Assembly: GCF_023823125.1 (NCBI RefSeq) | Contig: NZ_CP090949.1 | Location: 3,062,001-3,126,000, forward strand | Direction of reading: 5' to 3' | Length of the DNA: 64,000 nucleotides | From: Erythrobacter aurantius | GTDB taxonomy: Bacteria; Pseudomonadota; Alphaproteobacteria; Sphingomonadales; Sphingomonadaceae | Shown: positions 33,918 to 43,476 of the stretch, one piece after another | Layout of the letters: every line of letters starts with the position of its first letter | Numbering within the stretch: position 1 is the first letter of the stretch | Program-made: the position numbers and the translations under genes | The notes under the pieces: generated by a model | Database searches by the model: none | What the model was told of the DNA's origin: nothing | Seen by the model: only the letters and a program-made list of their open reading frames with translations

Positions 33918-36302
33918 TTACTTGAACTTGAAATTCGCCTGGATCGCGAGCGTGCGGCCGCGCTGCACCTGCTGGGTGTAAGAGCCGGCCGACGCGACCA
34001 CGTCGTTGGCTGATCCGACCACCAGCGTGTTGCCGAGGTTACGCCCCACAAAGGCCACGCCCCAGCGATCATCATAGTCGCCGATCCCAACGCGCAGGTC
34101 GAACTTCTCCCAAGCTGACTGGAAGGTGTTCGGATCGCGGTCGGCAATGACGTGATAACCGCCTGAGAAGTTCATGGCCCCGTCAACCGTGAGCTTGAGC
34201 GAGTCTCCGATCGGAGTTTCGTAGCCCAGCCGGATATTGCCCGAATAGGACGGCGCGAACGGAGGCGCTTCGCCGGTCAGGTTCTGCGAGCAGCCGACCT
34301 GCCCCGCGTTCTGCGCTTGTAAGGCCTGCAGCGCGGTGCACCCGGCGTTGGCATAGTCTTGATAAGCCGCATCGAGATAGGCGACGTCAGCACCGAACTG
34401 AAGATTGTCGGTGATCTGCCACACGAGACCGGTCTCGATCCCCTGCGTGCGTAACCCGCCAACATTGGCAATCGTGATGAAAGCCGAAGTCGCTGTAAAC
34501 TGCGCAACGCTCTGCTGAAGATCCGAATAGTCGCTGCGGAACGCCGCGATATTGAAGGACAAGTTGCGGTCGAAGAGGAAAGCCTTGAGACCGATTTCGT
34601 AGCTGTCGACCGTTTCGGGCTCGAAAGTCAGACGATCAGCAATGCCTGTCAATTCGACAGCGTCCAGACCACCCGCTTTAAAGCCTTCGGAAAATTTGGC
34701 GTAGAGCGTCAGGTCATCGGTCGGCTCGAACTGCACAGAGACCGACGGCAAAAAGGCATCGTCTTCAACAATCCCGAGCGTGGTGTGGGTGTTGAAACCG
34801 GTCAGGAATGCCGCGACCGGCTGGAGCGCTGCGGGCAATGGAGTGACCGTGAGGCCGAACGGGTCGTTCGCGGTCGCATTGGTGGCCGACTGAAGACCCT
34901 GCTTGCGCGAATGGGTGTAGCGTAGCCCGCCCGTGACCGAGAATGTCTCGCCAAGCGGCACCGTCACCGATCCGAACAACGACATTGCCTCTTCCTGCTG
35001 GTCGAGCGAAATGTCACCTGCGAGCGGCGCGAACGGCGCAAGCGGGGCGAGCGGGCCTGCCAGCAGCACGGTTGCGAACGGGAAGTTCAGCGTCGTGTTG
35101 ATAGTTGTGCCGGTGTCCAGATAGTAGCCGCCGAAGATAACCTCGACCGGGAAGTCCCGCGGAGAGGTAAACCGCGTTTCGAGCGTCTTCTGGTTCACGC
35201 TCTCGAAGGTATTGAAGCTGAAGAAATCGGCCGCTACGCCATCGGTATCGGCTGCCAGAAAGAAGTCGTACTTCGAAATGGCGGCCTGGAACACGATTCC
35301 GGGGCCATTGAGGTTGTCCTTCTCGAGCGTGAAGACATATTCCTGCGCCTCGATATCGCCAAACTCGCCCGGGTTGGCCGAACGGTTGTAGTCGAGCTCA
35401 GTTTCCTGACCCGTTGCCAGCGCAAATCCGCAAGAGAAGGTCGCCGCCGCGTTGAACGGCGGCTCAGGCGGACAATTGGTGAGCTGGACAGCAAGCGGCG
35501 CGATCGAGTCCTGCTTGCCATATTCGGCTTTGAACGTGGCCTGCCAAGCATCGCCGAATTCCGCTACCATAGTGCCGCGAATGAACTTGTCTTCGACGTT
35601 CGGATTGTCCTGTCCGATGACGCCGTTGGTGATGAAGCCGTCGAGGTCCGAATAACGCCCCGCGACCCGAATCCCGAGCTTGTCCTCGATCAACGGTCCG
35701 CCCACTCCGGCTTCGACCGCCGGCTCATTGCCCTCGAATTCGTAGGACGCCTGGATACTGCCTTCCCAGTTGCTCAGACTTGGCGTGCGGGTAACGACAC
35801 TGAATGCACCGCCGATGGCGTTGTTGCCGAAATAGATCGACTGCGGCCCGCGCAGGACCTCGACCCGTTCGACATCGACAAAGGCCGACTGGGTGTAGCG
35901 CGAACGGCCATGATAGACCCCGTCGACGAAGGTCGCGACCGCCTGCTCAAAGCCCGCGTTCGACCCCGACCCGACACCGCGAATGTAGACGTTGCTCGAC
36001 ACGGTGTCCTTGGTCACGAACACGTTCGGGAGCGATCCGGCGAGATCCTCGACACCCGCTATCTGCATGTTCTGGAGGCTTTCGCCGGTGACGACCTGCA
36101 GTGAAATCGGCACGTCCTGCACCGATTGCTCACGCTTTTGCGCGGTCACCACGATAGTCGGAATTCCGCCGGAGCGTTCGTCGCCATCAGTCTGCTCGGC
36201 ATCGACAGCAGGATCATCAGCCACCTGTGCCAAGGACGGAGCAGCAACGCTCGCGGCACCGAAAATCGCAGTCGTGTAAAGAAGCGTTGCACGCAAACGC
36301 AT
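33918..36302 (-). CDS. TonB-dependent outer-membrane receptor
   Basis: The protein has 794 residues. A signal peptide covers about residues 1-25 (M-R-L-R-A-T-L-L-Y-T-T-A and an A-x-A-type cleavage near S-L-A-Q). The plug domain follows with I-V-V-T-A-Q-K-R-E-Q-S-V-Q-D-V-P, and the end R-T-L-A-I-Q-A-N-F-K-F-K matches the terminal beta-strand with a final aromatic-rich residue pattern. The ATG at 36302 has GGGAG upstream; an extension to 36338 would precede the signal peptide. It likely imports the substrate of the catabolic genes. The 196 bases upstream hold no gene. Confidence 0.92.
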   Translation of the reverse strand: MRLRATLLYTTAIFGAASVAAPSLAQVADDPAVDAEQTDGDERSGGIPTIVVTAQKREQSVQDVPISLQVVTGESLQNMQIAGVEDLAGSLPNVFVTKDTVSSNVYIRGVGSGSNAGFEQAVATFVDGVYHGRSRYTQSAFVDVERVEVLRGPQSIYFGNNAIGGAFSVVTRTPSLSNWEGSIQASYEFEGNEPAVEAGVGGPLIEDKLGIRVAGRYSDLDGFITNGVIGQDNPNVEDKFIRGTMVAEFGDAWQATFKAEYGKQDSIAPLAVQLTNCPPEPPFNAAATFSCGFALATGQETELDYNRSANPGEFGDIEAQEYVFTLEKDNLNGPGIVFQAAISKYDFFLAADTDGVAADFFSFNTFESVNQKTLETRFTSPRDFPVEVIFGGYYLDTGTTINTTLNFPFATVLLAGPLAPLAPFAPLAGDISLDQQEEAMSLFGSVTVPLGETFSVTGGLRYTHSRKQGLQSATNATANDPFGLTVTPLPAALQPVAAFLTGFNTHTTLGIVEDDAFLPSVSVQFEPTDDLTLYAKFSEGFKAGGLDAVELTGIADRLTFEPETVDSYEIGLKAFLFDRNLSFNIAAFRSDYSDLQQSVAQFTATSAFITIANVGGLRTQGIETGLVWQITDNLQFGADVAYLDAAYQDYANAGCTALQALQAQNAGQVGCSQNLTGEAPPFAPSYSGNIRLGYETPIGDSLKLTVDGAMNFSGGYHVIADRDPNTFQSAWEKFDLRVGIGDYDDRWGVAFVGRNLGNTLVVGSANDVVASAGSYTQQVQRGRTLAIQANFKFK

Positions 36303-36498
36303 GGTAATTTTCTCCCTCGCAGCGGGCGGATTATTCATTCCGCCTCGTCTAAAATCCCAAGATTGTCACTAAAACTGAGGCCTCAAAAAATCTGCTCGTA
36401 ATGCGCTCGCTTTGAGATTTCTGAGGTTTCTCGGCAACATTTCTGCCTAGCACGGAACACGATGATTCCTTGATTTTGCCCAATGCCTTCGAATGGGT

Positions 36499-37296
36499 TC
36501 AACGGACCTTATCAACCATCGTCCGAACCGCTTCAGCGTGCTCCAAAGTCGTGTGACATATGCTTTGCAGGCTGGCGCAATAGTCAAGGAAGTCTGGAAG
36601 GTTCATGCGCTGTCCCGAACGCATGATCCGTTTGGCTATTCGCAAGGCTTCGCGAGGTTTTTTGGCAAACCCTTCTGCCATCTGCAGGGCTGACGGAAGC
36701 AGCTCGTCTGCCGAGTACACTCCGAGCAGCAATCCTATTGCTTGCGCTTCGTCTGCCTCTACGATCCGACCGGAGAATGTGAGCTCAGCCGCGCGCTGTG
36801 CACCGACTACTCGGGGCAAAAACCACGCACCGCCGTCGCCTGGAATGATGCCAAGATTGACGAAAGTTTCACCCATCTTCGCGTGGACCGAACCCAGTCG
36901 AATATCGCACATACACGCAAGATCGAACCCCGCGCCGATTGCCGCACCATTCACCGCTGCAATGACTGGCACTTCGAGTGAGTTCATGGCTATGGCCATG
37001 CGCTGAATGCCCCGCCTGTAGTCGTTTTGAATCTCGCTGGGTGTACCTCCAAACATGCCCTTGCGCTGGTGCATGTCATGAATGTTCCCCCCTGCGGAGA
37101 ATGCGGTCCCATTCCCGGTGAGGACGAGCACGCCCACCTGAGAATTCCGGTTCGCCCATTCGCATACAGCGACAATCTCCCGAGCAATTGCGGTGCCGGT
37201 CAGCTCGTTTCGCACGTCGTGTCGGTTGAACTTCAACAGCGCGATCCCTTCATGCAGGGACAATTGGGAATCGACCAAACCCGGTAAATCGCTCAT
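36499..37296 (-). CDS. Enoyl-CoA hydratase/isomerase (crotonase)
   Basis: The 265-residue protein has the crotonase oxyanion regions: A-F-S-A-G-G-N-I-H-D near 65 and N-G-A-A-I-G-A-G-F-D-L-A near 115, and N-L-G-I-I-P-G-D-G-G near 145 where the catalytic Glu region lies. The start at 37296 overlaps the stop of the upstream gene as ATGA; longer frames overlap that gene. It is the last gene of a five-gene operon (41683 to 36499) for CoA-ester degradation. The step catalysed may be hydration or isomerisation. Confidence 0.88.
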   Translation of the reverse strand: MSDLPGLVDSQLSLHEGIALLKFNRHDVRNELTGTAIAREIVAVCEWANRNSQVGVLVLTGNGTAFSAGGNIHDMHQRKGMFGGTPSEIQNDYRRGIQRMAIAMNSLEVPVIAAVNGAAIGAGFDLACMCDIRLGSVHAKMGETFVNLGIIPGDGGAWFLPRVVGAQRAAELTFSGRIVEADEAQAIGLLLGVYSADELLPSALQMAEGFAKKPREALRIAKRIMRSGQRMNLPDFLDYCASLQSICHTTLEHAEAVRTMVDKVR

Positions 37297-38096
37297 GTCA
37301 TTCGCCCATCTGTGAGTAGCTGCCATGGCGTTTCTCGCTCGCAATGGAGCACGCGCGCGCCCAACCATTGGGCCCAATGGCGGTCATTTCCAAAGTCACC
37401 GCGCCATCTCCACAGCTTGTCAGTGAAACGGTGGAGGCCCAATTCCTCTGTTATGCCGATTGCACCGTGAATCTGGTGCGCGATGAGTACTGCTTCGCCG
37501 ACGGCTTGGTTAGCTCGCAATTTTGCACAAGCGACCTCAAACTGACCGTCAGAGCGATCGAGCGCTGCGGCCGCAGATGCCGAGGCCGCAGCCGCTGCTG
37601 CTGCTTCTTCAGCCAAGATCGCGATCTGATGCTGGATCGCCTGAAACTTGCGCAGTTCGCGCCCGAATTGCGAACGCTCCTGCGCGTATCGCACGCACAT
37701 TTCGAGACAGGCAGAAAGCGCGCCTGCGAGCTGGGCAGTGCGCAGGAAGGCGAGGCAAGTGAATGCCCTTTCCTGATCAAGGCGATCATCCTGCCACCAA
37801 TTCGGTTCGGCCGGACAGCCGTCATCTTTAGCACCTCCGGCTTGGGCTAGCAGCAGGCGGGCTATCATTGTCTCGCCCACAGGGCAGGCAAGCGCATGAT
37901 AGCCTGCAAGCCGAAAGACGATTTCCGCATCACGCCAGCTCCCCGCCATGCCACCATCGGTCTCGGCCAGAAACAGCGACGGAATGCCCAACTCCTCGAT
38001 ACTCTGCCAGGCACGGCTATCGTGTGCATCAGCGTGCGCCAGTTCACCGAACAGCCCACCGACGCTCTGTTTGAGCATATCTGCATAGTCGCTCAT
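37293..38096 (-). CDS. Short acyl-CoA dehydrogenase-like subunit
   Basis: The 267-residue protein has the N-terminal alpha region, then S-F/R-S-Q-F-G-R-E-L-R-K-F-Q-A-I-Q-H near 150, the C-terminal alpha domain of acyl-CoA dehydrogenases. The central beta domain is largely missing, as in half-size partners of heteromeric steroid-type dehydrogenases. It is coupled by four-base overlaps to a full-length acyl-CoA dehydrogenase upstream and to a crotonase downstream, so the two dehydrogenase chains probably form a mixed complex. Confidence 0.8.
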   Translation of the reverse strand: MSDYADMLKQSVGGLFGELAHADAHDSRAWQSIEELGIPSLFLAETDGGMAGSWRDAEIVFRLAGYHALACPVGETMIARLLLAQAGGAKDDGCPAEPNWWQDDRLDQERAFTCLAFLRTAQLAGALSACLEMCVRYAQERSQFGRELRKFQAIQHQIAILAEEAAAAAAASASAAAALDRSDGQFEVACAKLRANQAVGEAVLIAHQIHGAIGITEELGLHRFTDKLWRWRGDFGNDRHWAQWLGARVLHCERETPWQLLTDGRMT

Positions 38097-39235
38097 CGCA
38101 GTCCAATCTCTCTGGCGATAATGCCGCGCAGAATTTCTCTGGTCCCTCCCCTCAACGAAAAGATCGGCGAGAAGCGCAGCAGGTATTCGATGGTTGCGAT
38201 GAGCGAAGCTGGTTGCGAGACGCGTCCGCCGATTGTCGCCTGCGCCAACAGTGGGATGTCTTGCTCGAGCTTTGCCCCCAGATCCTTGACGATCGCGGCC
38301 TCGGCCACCGGATTGTGTCCGCGCGCAACACCATCAGCGACCGCAAGTGACATTTGTCGCAAAGTCCAAAAGCGGGCCGTCAGTTCCCCTACAAGTGGCT
38401 CGATCTGGCTGTCGCCGGTATCGCGATAGGCCGCGACCAGCTCCTCAAACACGCGATAGCTGCTGAGGTAGCGCTCCGGGCCGCTGCGTTCAAGCGCGAG
38501 TTCAGCATTGACCTGTGCCCAGCCATTGCCAGCCTCACCGACAAGCATCGAATCCGGGACAAACACATTGTCAAAATGCACCTCGCCGAAATGGCTTTCG
38601 CCCTGATGGTCGACGATGGGACGCCGGGTAAGACCGTTTGCGTTGAGGTCGATGATAAGCTGCGACATCCCCGCGTGCCGGACTTCGGCCTTCTGATCGG
38701 TCCGCACAAGCGCGATCATCTGATGCGCGTGCATTACCCCGGTTGTCCAAAGCTTCGACCCGTTGACCCGCCAGCCGCCGTCACAGCGCGTTGCGCGGGT
38801 CGTGATTGCAGCAAGATCTGATCCTGCATTGGGCTCGCTCATCCCGATGCAGAAAAAAAGCTCGCCTTTCGCGATACCGGGAAGGAAGGCTTGTTTTGCC
38901 TCCTCGCTTCCATAGGTGAGGATCAGGGGCCCGCTCTGCCGGTCTGCGATCCAATGCGCGCCGACCGGAGCGCCGGCAGCCAGCATTTCCTCGATCACGA
39001 CATAGCGGTCGCTGTCGGGTCGTTCGTGCCCACCCCATTGGGCCGGCCAGGTCATCCCGATCCACCCGCGCTCACCCAACTTGCGGCTGAATGCAGGATC
39101 AAAGCCAAACCACGTGCGGGCGCGCTCGACCACAGTGTAGGATCGCATTTCTTGATCCAGAAAGTCACGAACCTCGGCGCGCAGGGTCTCGCTTTCGGGT
39201 GGCAGCTCTATCGGTGCCAGATTGAATTCACGCAT
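38093..39235 (-). CDS. Acyl-CoA dehydrogenase
   Basis: The 380-residue protein has the full family pattern: G-W-I-G-M-T-W-P-A-Q-W-G-G near 52, C-I-G-M-S-E-P-N-A-G-S-D-L-A-A near 125 and the C-terminal I-F-S-L-R-G-G-T-R-E-I-L-R-G-I-I-A. The ATG at 39235 is used because upstream codons overlap the preceding gene. It follows that gene by 7 bases and overlaps the short partner. It introduces a double bond next to the thioester, passing electrons to ETF. Confidence 0.9.
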   Translation of the reverse strand: MREFNLAPIELPPESETLRAEVRDFLDQEMRSYTVVERARTWFGFDPAFSRKLGERGWIGMTWPAQWGGHERPDSDRYVVIEEMLAAGAPVGAHWIADRQSGPLILTYGSEEAKQAFLPGIAKGELFFCIGMSEPNAGSDLAAITTRATRCDGGWRVNGSKLWTTGVMHAHQMIALVRTDQKAEVRHAGMSQLIIDLNANGLTRRPIVDHQGESHFGEVHFDNVFVPDSMLVGEAGNGWAQVNAELALERSGPERYLSSYRVFEELVAAYRDTGDSQIEPLVGELTARFWTLRQMSLAVADGVARGHNPVAEAAIVKDLGAKLEQDIPLLAQATIGGRVSQPASLIATIEYLLRFSPIFSLRGGTREILRGIIAREIGLR

Positions 39236-39242
39236 CGAAGTC

Positions 39243-40037
39243 TCAGCGCCCCGTGAACTTTGGCTTTTCCTTGCGTTGGAAGGCCTCAAGCGCAATGCGG
39301 TGGTCGTCGAGCAGCTGGGTGACATTCTCGAACGCCGCAGCCTGATCGATGATCGCATCGGCGGTCACACGCAGCCCGGCGTTGATCGCGGCCTTGGTCC
39401 ACTTGATCGAATGGGTCGCACCCGCAGCCAGGCGCGCTGCCATTTTGGCGACCTTCTCATCGAGTTCCTCTTCGGCAACGACCTCGGTGATGAGGCCAAT
39501 GCTCGCCGCCTCGATCGCACCAATCGCATCGCCGGTCAGAAGATATTTCCGCGCCCGCGCATAGCCGATTAGCTGCGGCCACATGACCGCGCCGCCGTCA
39601 CCGGCAACAAGGCCGATCGACACATGCGGATCGGCAAAGATCGAACGCTCGGTCGCATAGACAAAGTCGCAATAGAGCGCGAGCGAGCAGCCGAGGCCCA
39701 CCGCCGGCCCATCGACTTTGGCGATAATCGGCTTTTCAAGGTCGAGGATCGAGTGTTGGATCTTGCGATCACGTTTGATGCCGACCGCGGTGGCCGCGAC
39801 ATTGCCGTGCATGTCGAGCAACCATTTAAGGTCGCCGCCAGCACAGAATGCGCTGCCCGAACCTGACAAAACGACCACATCGACATCTTCATCGGCATCG
39901 ACATCGATGAAGATGCGTCCGAACTCCTTGTGCAGGCCCTCGTTGATGGCGTTGCGGACTTCAGGCCGGTTAATTGTGATCGTCAGGATGTTGTCATCCT
40001 TGGTGATCTTGAGGTTCTCATAGCTGTCGTATTTCAT
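39243..40037 (-). CDS. Enoyl-CoA hydratase/isomerase (crotonase)
   Basis: The 264-residue protein begins I-T-I-N-R-P-E-V-R-N-A-I-N and has A-F-C-A-G-G-D-L-K-W and A-V-G-L-G-C-S-L-A-L, the oxyanion hole of crotonases, and H/V-S-I-G-L-V-A-G-D-G-G near 140. It lies between the acyl-CoA synthetase (23 bases) and acyl-CoA dehydrogenase genes. Its position suggests the hydration step after that dehydrogenase. Confidence 0.9.
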   Translation of the reverse strand: MKYDSYENLKITKDDNILTITINRPEVRNAINEGLHKEFGRIFIDVDADEDVDVVVLSGSGSAFCAGGDLKWLLDMHGNVAATAVGIKRDRKIQHSILDLEKPIIAKVDGPAVGLGCSLALYCDFVYATERSIFADPHVSIGLVAGDGGAVMWPQLIGYARARKYLLTGDAIGAIEAASIGLITEVVAEEELDEKVAKMAARLAAGATHSIKWTKAAINAGLRVTADAIIDQAAAFENVTQLLDDHRIALEAFQRKEKPKFTGR

Positions 40038-40060
40038 GTGCCGGTATCTCCGATTGCGCC

Positions 40061-41683
40061 TTACTCGTCTGCGGCCAGTTGCAGCCGCTCGATCATGTCC
40101 TTTTGGAGGATGTATTTCTGAATCTTGCCTGATGGGGTCATTGGAAAGTCGTCCACGAATTCGACGTATTCGGGGACTTTCCAGCGCGAGATGCGTTCAG
40201 CGCACCACCCCCTGATTTCCTGTGCATCCGGACTTGCTCCGGGGCGCAAGCGGACCACTGCGCAGGCGACTTCGCCATATTTTGGATCCGGCACGCCAAT
40301 CACCGCAACATCGCCTATGGCGGGATGGGTTTTCATGTAGGTTTCGATCTCAAGCGGAGAGAGGTTCTCGCCTCCGCGGATGATCATTTCCTTCTTGCGC
40401 CCGTCGAGCGCGACGAAGCCGTCTGCGTCCATCCGGGCAAGGTCGCCCGATGCGATCCAGCCTTGGCCGACCGCAGGATCCCCTTCACCGCTGCCATAGC
40501 CGATCATGCCGCCAGGTCCGCGATAGTGGAGCTCGCCCAACGCGCCGTGCGGGACCGGGTGGCCCCCATCGTCGCGAATGGAAACACTCACACCGACCAC
40601 TGGCTGGCCGCTGGTGCTGGTTTTCTTTGCGTCGCTGTCGTCAAGCCGGGTGGTGGCCGTCACGCCGCTCGTTTCGGTCTGGCCGTAGCAGTTCATGACC
40701 TCGGCACCGAAACCCTCGTGGCAGCGCTGAAGCAGGTCGAGCGTTACCGGTGCGCCGCCGACGATGATCGCGGTGAGATGCGAGAGATCGCGCGACGCGA
40801 AGCTGGGATCGTCGAGCATTGCGATCAGCATGGTCGGCACGCCTATGAAGGTCGTGCAGCGCTCAGCCTCGAGAATGTCGAGCGTGATCGAAGGCTTGAA
40901 AATGTAGAGCGGAAAGGCTGTTGCGCCGGTCTGGCACGCGCCGGGTATCGAGTGTCCCGAGCCGCCGACGTGAAACAGCGGGAAGCCAAAGCACACGCGG
41001 CTTTGCTCGCCCAGTTCCCACAGGCGATAGGAATTGTAGCCTGTGGTCAACAGCGCACGGTGCGACAGCCGAACCGCCTTGGGGACGCCAGTGGTGCCCG
41101 AGGTATATTGGATCATGAAGGTCTGTTCGGGGTCGACTTCAACGCGGACGCATTCGCCAGCATCACCTGCCAGAAGCTCACTCCATATACTTGAGAAGCT
41201 GTGCGCGTAGGCAAGGTCAGGCAGGTCACCGCTGACCTCGGCAATTGTTGCGGCAAGCCCATGATCGCCAACCTGATCGGCGTGGAAGATGCCTTTCGCG
41301 CGCGAATCTGCAAGCGCAAAGGCCAGCTCGGCAGATCGATAGAGCGGGTTGAGCGCGACGATCACCATGCCCGCCTTGGCAATGGCATATTCGAGCAGCA
41401 CCCATTCGGGGTGATTGGGCCCCCACACCGCGATCCGGTCTCCGGTGCGATAGCCCACCGCCAGCAAGGCCGCCGCAAGTTGCCCCGACAATCGATCAAG
41501 TTCGGCAAAGGTCCAGGATACAGGCTCTACCGCTGGCTGCTGGCGGTAGACGATGGCCTCGCGGTCGCCCCAATGCCCCGCTGCTTCGGCAATGACATCG
41601 CCGAGCGTGGTCGCGCGGACGCAGCTTGCACGCTCGCCATCTGTAGCGATCCATTCCGATAGGGTGGGATTGGGCTGGTTCAC
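40061..41683 (-). CDS. AMP-forming acyl-CoA synthetase
   Basis: The protein has about 540 residues. The P-loop-like motif Y-T-S-G-T-T-G-V-P-K is near 190, N-C-Y-G-Q-T-E-T-S near 320, G-D-L-A-R-M-D near 415, and P-S-G-K-I-Q-K near 520 holds the catalytic Lys. The GTG at 41683 is chosen because it gives a normal length; a TTG at 41761 would add 26 residues. It heads the operon and activates the acid substrate as its CoA ester. It is divergent from the acyl-CoA dehydrogenase at 41875; the 191 bases between hold the control region. Confidence 0.92.
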   Translation of the reverse strand: MNQPNPTLSEWIATDGERASCVRATTLGDVIAEAAGHWGDREAIVYRQQPAVEPVSWTFAELDRLSGQLAAALLAVGYRTGDRIAVWGPNHPEWVLLEYAIAKAGMVIVALNPLYRSAELAFALADSRAKGIFHADQVGDHGLAATIAEVSGDLPDLAYAHSFSSIWSELLAGDAGECVRVEVDPEQTFMIQYTSGTTGVPKAVRLSHRALLTTGYNSYRLWELGEQSRVCFGFPLFHVGGSGHSIPGACQTGATAFPLYIFKPSITLDILEAERCTTFIGVPTMLIAMLDDPSFASRDLSHLTAIIVGGAPVTLDLLQRCHEGFGAEVMNCYGQTETSGVTATTRLDDSDAKKTSTSGQPVVGVSVSIRDDGGHPVPHGALGELHYRGPGGMIGYGSGEGDPAVGQGWIASGDLARMDADGFVALDGRKKEMIIRGGENLSPLEIETYMKTHPAIGDVAVIGVPDPKYGEVACAVVRLRPGASPDAQEIRGWCAERISRWKVPEYVEFVDDFPMTPSGKIQKYILQKDMIERLQLAADE

Positions 41684-41874
41684 GTTTGCTCGTCTTGCAC
41701 AGCGGCCGCCTCTCAATGCGTGTTCGCCTTGCGCATCTCCTCTGCCCAAAAACCTAGGCAAGGCGCTTGCTCACCTGAAACTCGTATTCATGTCGCGGGC
41801 AAAACCCGCGCCAGAAGCGAGTTCCAATTGAATAGGGCTTGCCGATAGTCCGGCTGCCGAGAGGTGCCCGTGCG

Positions 41875-43071
41875 ATGGCGCCGGACTATGGGAGCGACCA
41901 GCGCGTGAGCCTTTTGCAGGAACCCGAGCAAACACAGATTATTCGCGACACGCTTTCCCGCTTCATTGAGCGCGAGATGCCGCTTGAAGACGTGCGGCGC
42001 TGGGACCGCGACAATCACTTTCCGGCAGAAGTCCACGCCAAGCTGGCCGGGCTAGGCCTGATGGGGCTCACAGTGCCCGAAGAATATGGCGGTGCAGGAC
42101 GCGATATTCACGCGACCGTTGTAGCAATCGAAATGCTCTGCGCGCGGAGCATGGCGGTGGGCGGACCATATATCCAGTCCGCCTGCTATGCTGGGCTCAA
42201 CCTTGCCGAAGTCGCGAGCGAGCGACAAAAGCGCGAGCTGCTCCCTCGCGTTGTCGAGGACGGAATGATCTTCGCCTATGGCATCAGCGAGCCCGATGTC
42301 GGTGCCGATGTTTCAGCGGTGCGCTCGACCGGCAAGCTGGTCGGTGACAAGGTGATCATCAATGGCGCGAAGCGATTTTGCTCGGCCGCCAAGATCGCCG
42401 ATTATATCTACACTCTGGTGCGCACCGGCCCGGTCGAGGACCGGCACAAGAACCTCACCTTAGTCCTTGTGCCAACCGATGCAGAAGGCATCGTGTTCGA
42501 GGCGCAGGATGCGCTTGGCCTCAAGGGGACCGGAACCTACGACGTCAGCTTTTCAGATGTCGCAGTGCCGATGGAGAACATCGTCGGCGAGGAAGCAGGC
42601 TGGAACAATGCCTGGAAGATGTTGCTCGGCCCCGGTCTCGACATCGAAAAGCTGGAGGTCGCTGCCATGGCGCTTGGCATTGCTTCGGCCGCAGTCGATG
42701 AGGCCTGGACTTATGCCGAGGAGCGCGAGCAGTTCGGCCAGCCGATCTCGGCGTTTCAGTCGATCCGCCACATGCTCGCCGACGCCAAGACAAAGCTGCA
42801 TGCGTGCCGTGTGATGACCTATCAGGCTGCGCATCAACTCGACGCAGGTATCAACGCCTCGCTCGAAACCTCGATGGCCAAGCTGTTCGTCTGCGATACC
42901 GCCAAGGACATCGTGCTGAGCTGCCAGCAAATCCTCGGCGCCTATGGCTATATCAAGGAGTTCGACATGGAACGCCACGTGCGCGACATCCTCGTGATGC
43001 CGATCCTCGGTGGATCATCCGCGATCCAGAAGAACAATATCTGCAGCATGTTAAAGCTGCGCAAAGCTTAG
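41875..43071 (+). CDS. Acyl-CoA dehydrogenase
   Basis: The 398-residue protein has L-M-G-L-T-V-P-E-E-Y-G-G-A-G, F-A-Y-G-I-S-E-P-D-V-G-A-D, R-E-Q-F-G-Q-P-I-S-A-F-Q and a C-terminal M-P-I-L-G-G-S-S-A-I-Q-K-N. The last region holds the family's substrate and FAD contacts. The ATG at 41875 starts the usual N-terminus. It is transcribed away from the synthetase operon and ends 3 bases from the convergent DUF1330 gene. It is likely another desaturation step of the same pathway. Confidence 0.9.
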   Translation: MAPDYGSDQRVSLLQEPEQTQIIRDTLSRFIEREMPLEDVRRWDRDNHFPAEVHAKLAGLGLMGLTVPEEYGGAGRDIHATVVAIEMLCARSMAVGGPYIQSACYAGLNLAEVASERQKRELLPRVVEDGMIFAYGISEPDVGADVSAVRSTGKLVGDKVIINGAKRFCSAAKIADYIYTLVRTGPVEDRHKNLTLVLVPTDAEGIVFEAQDALGLKGTGTYDVSFSDVAVPMENIVGEEAGWNNAWKMLLGPGLDIEKLEVAAMALGIASAAVDEAWTYAEEREQFGQPISAFQSIRHMLADAKTKLHACRVMTYQAAHQLDAGINASLETSMAKLFVCDTAKDIVLSCQQILGAYGYIKEFDMERHVRDILVMPILGGSSAIQKNNICSMLKLRKA

Positions 43072-43074
43072 CGT

Positions 43075-43377
43075 TCAGGTCGTCAGAGGCACGCCGTCTA
43101 CCATCCACAAGGAGGTCGCAACGCCGCTGTCCTGCCGCAGAGCTCGGGCAGGCGCATAGCGCGGATCATCATACCATTTCTGAAGCGTCGCGCGATCGGG
43201 AAAGGAAACCACAACAACCGCATCGCAAGGCTGATCACCTTCCAGCGCCGCGGGATCTCCCCCCTTGGTCAGATAGGTGCCGCCATATTCGGCGATCAGC
43301 GGTTCGGTAATGGCACGGTATTCGCGATACCAATCCCAGTCTTTGACGGAGAGCGTGCCGATCATATATGTTGTCAT
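43075..43377 (-). CDS. DUF1330 family protein
   Basis: The 100-residue protein matches the small ferredoxin-like DUF1330 fold: W-D-W-Y-R-E-Y, Y-G-G-T-Y-L-T-K-G-G, V-V-V-S-F-P-D-R-A-T-L-Q-K-W-Y-D-D-P-R-Y. A reaction is not established for the family. It is convergent with the dehydrogenase and divergent from the TetR gene that starts 100 bases away. Confidence 0.82.
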   Translation of the reverse strand: MTTYMIGTLSVKDWDWYREYRAITEPLIAEYGGTYLTKGGDPAALEGDQPCDAVVVVSFPDRATLQKWYDDPRYAPARALRQDSGVATSLWMVDGVPLTT

Positions 43378-43476
43378 AGGCCCGACACTAGATTTGAGAC
43401 GGCTCACAATAAACTCGCCTGCCATCCAGTTTCAGGAAAAGGATGGGCGAACCGAGGGATGAGAGGCACAAGTCAC

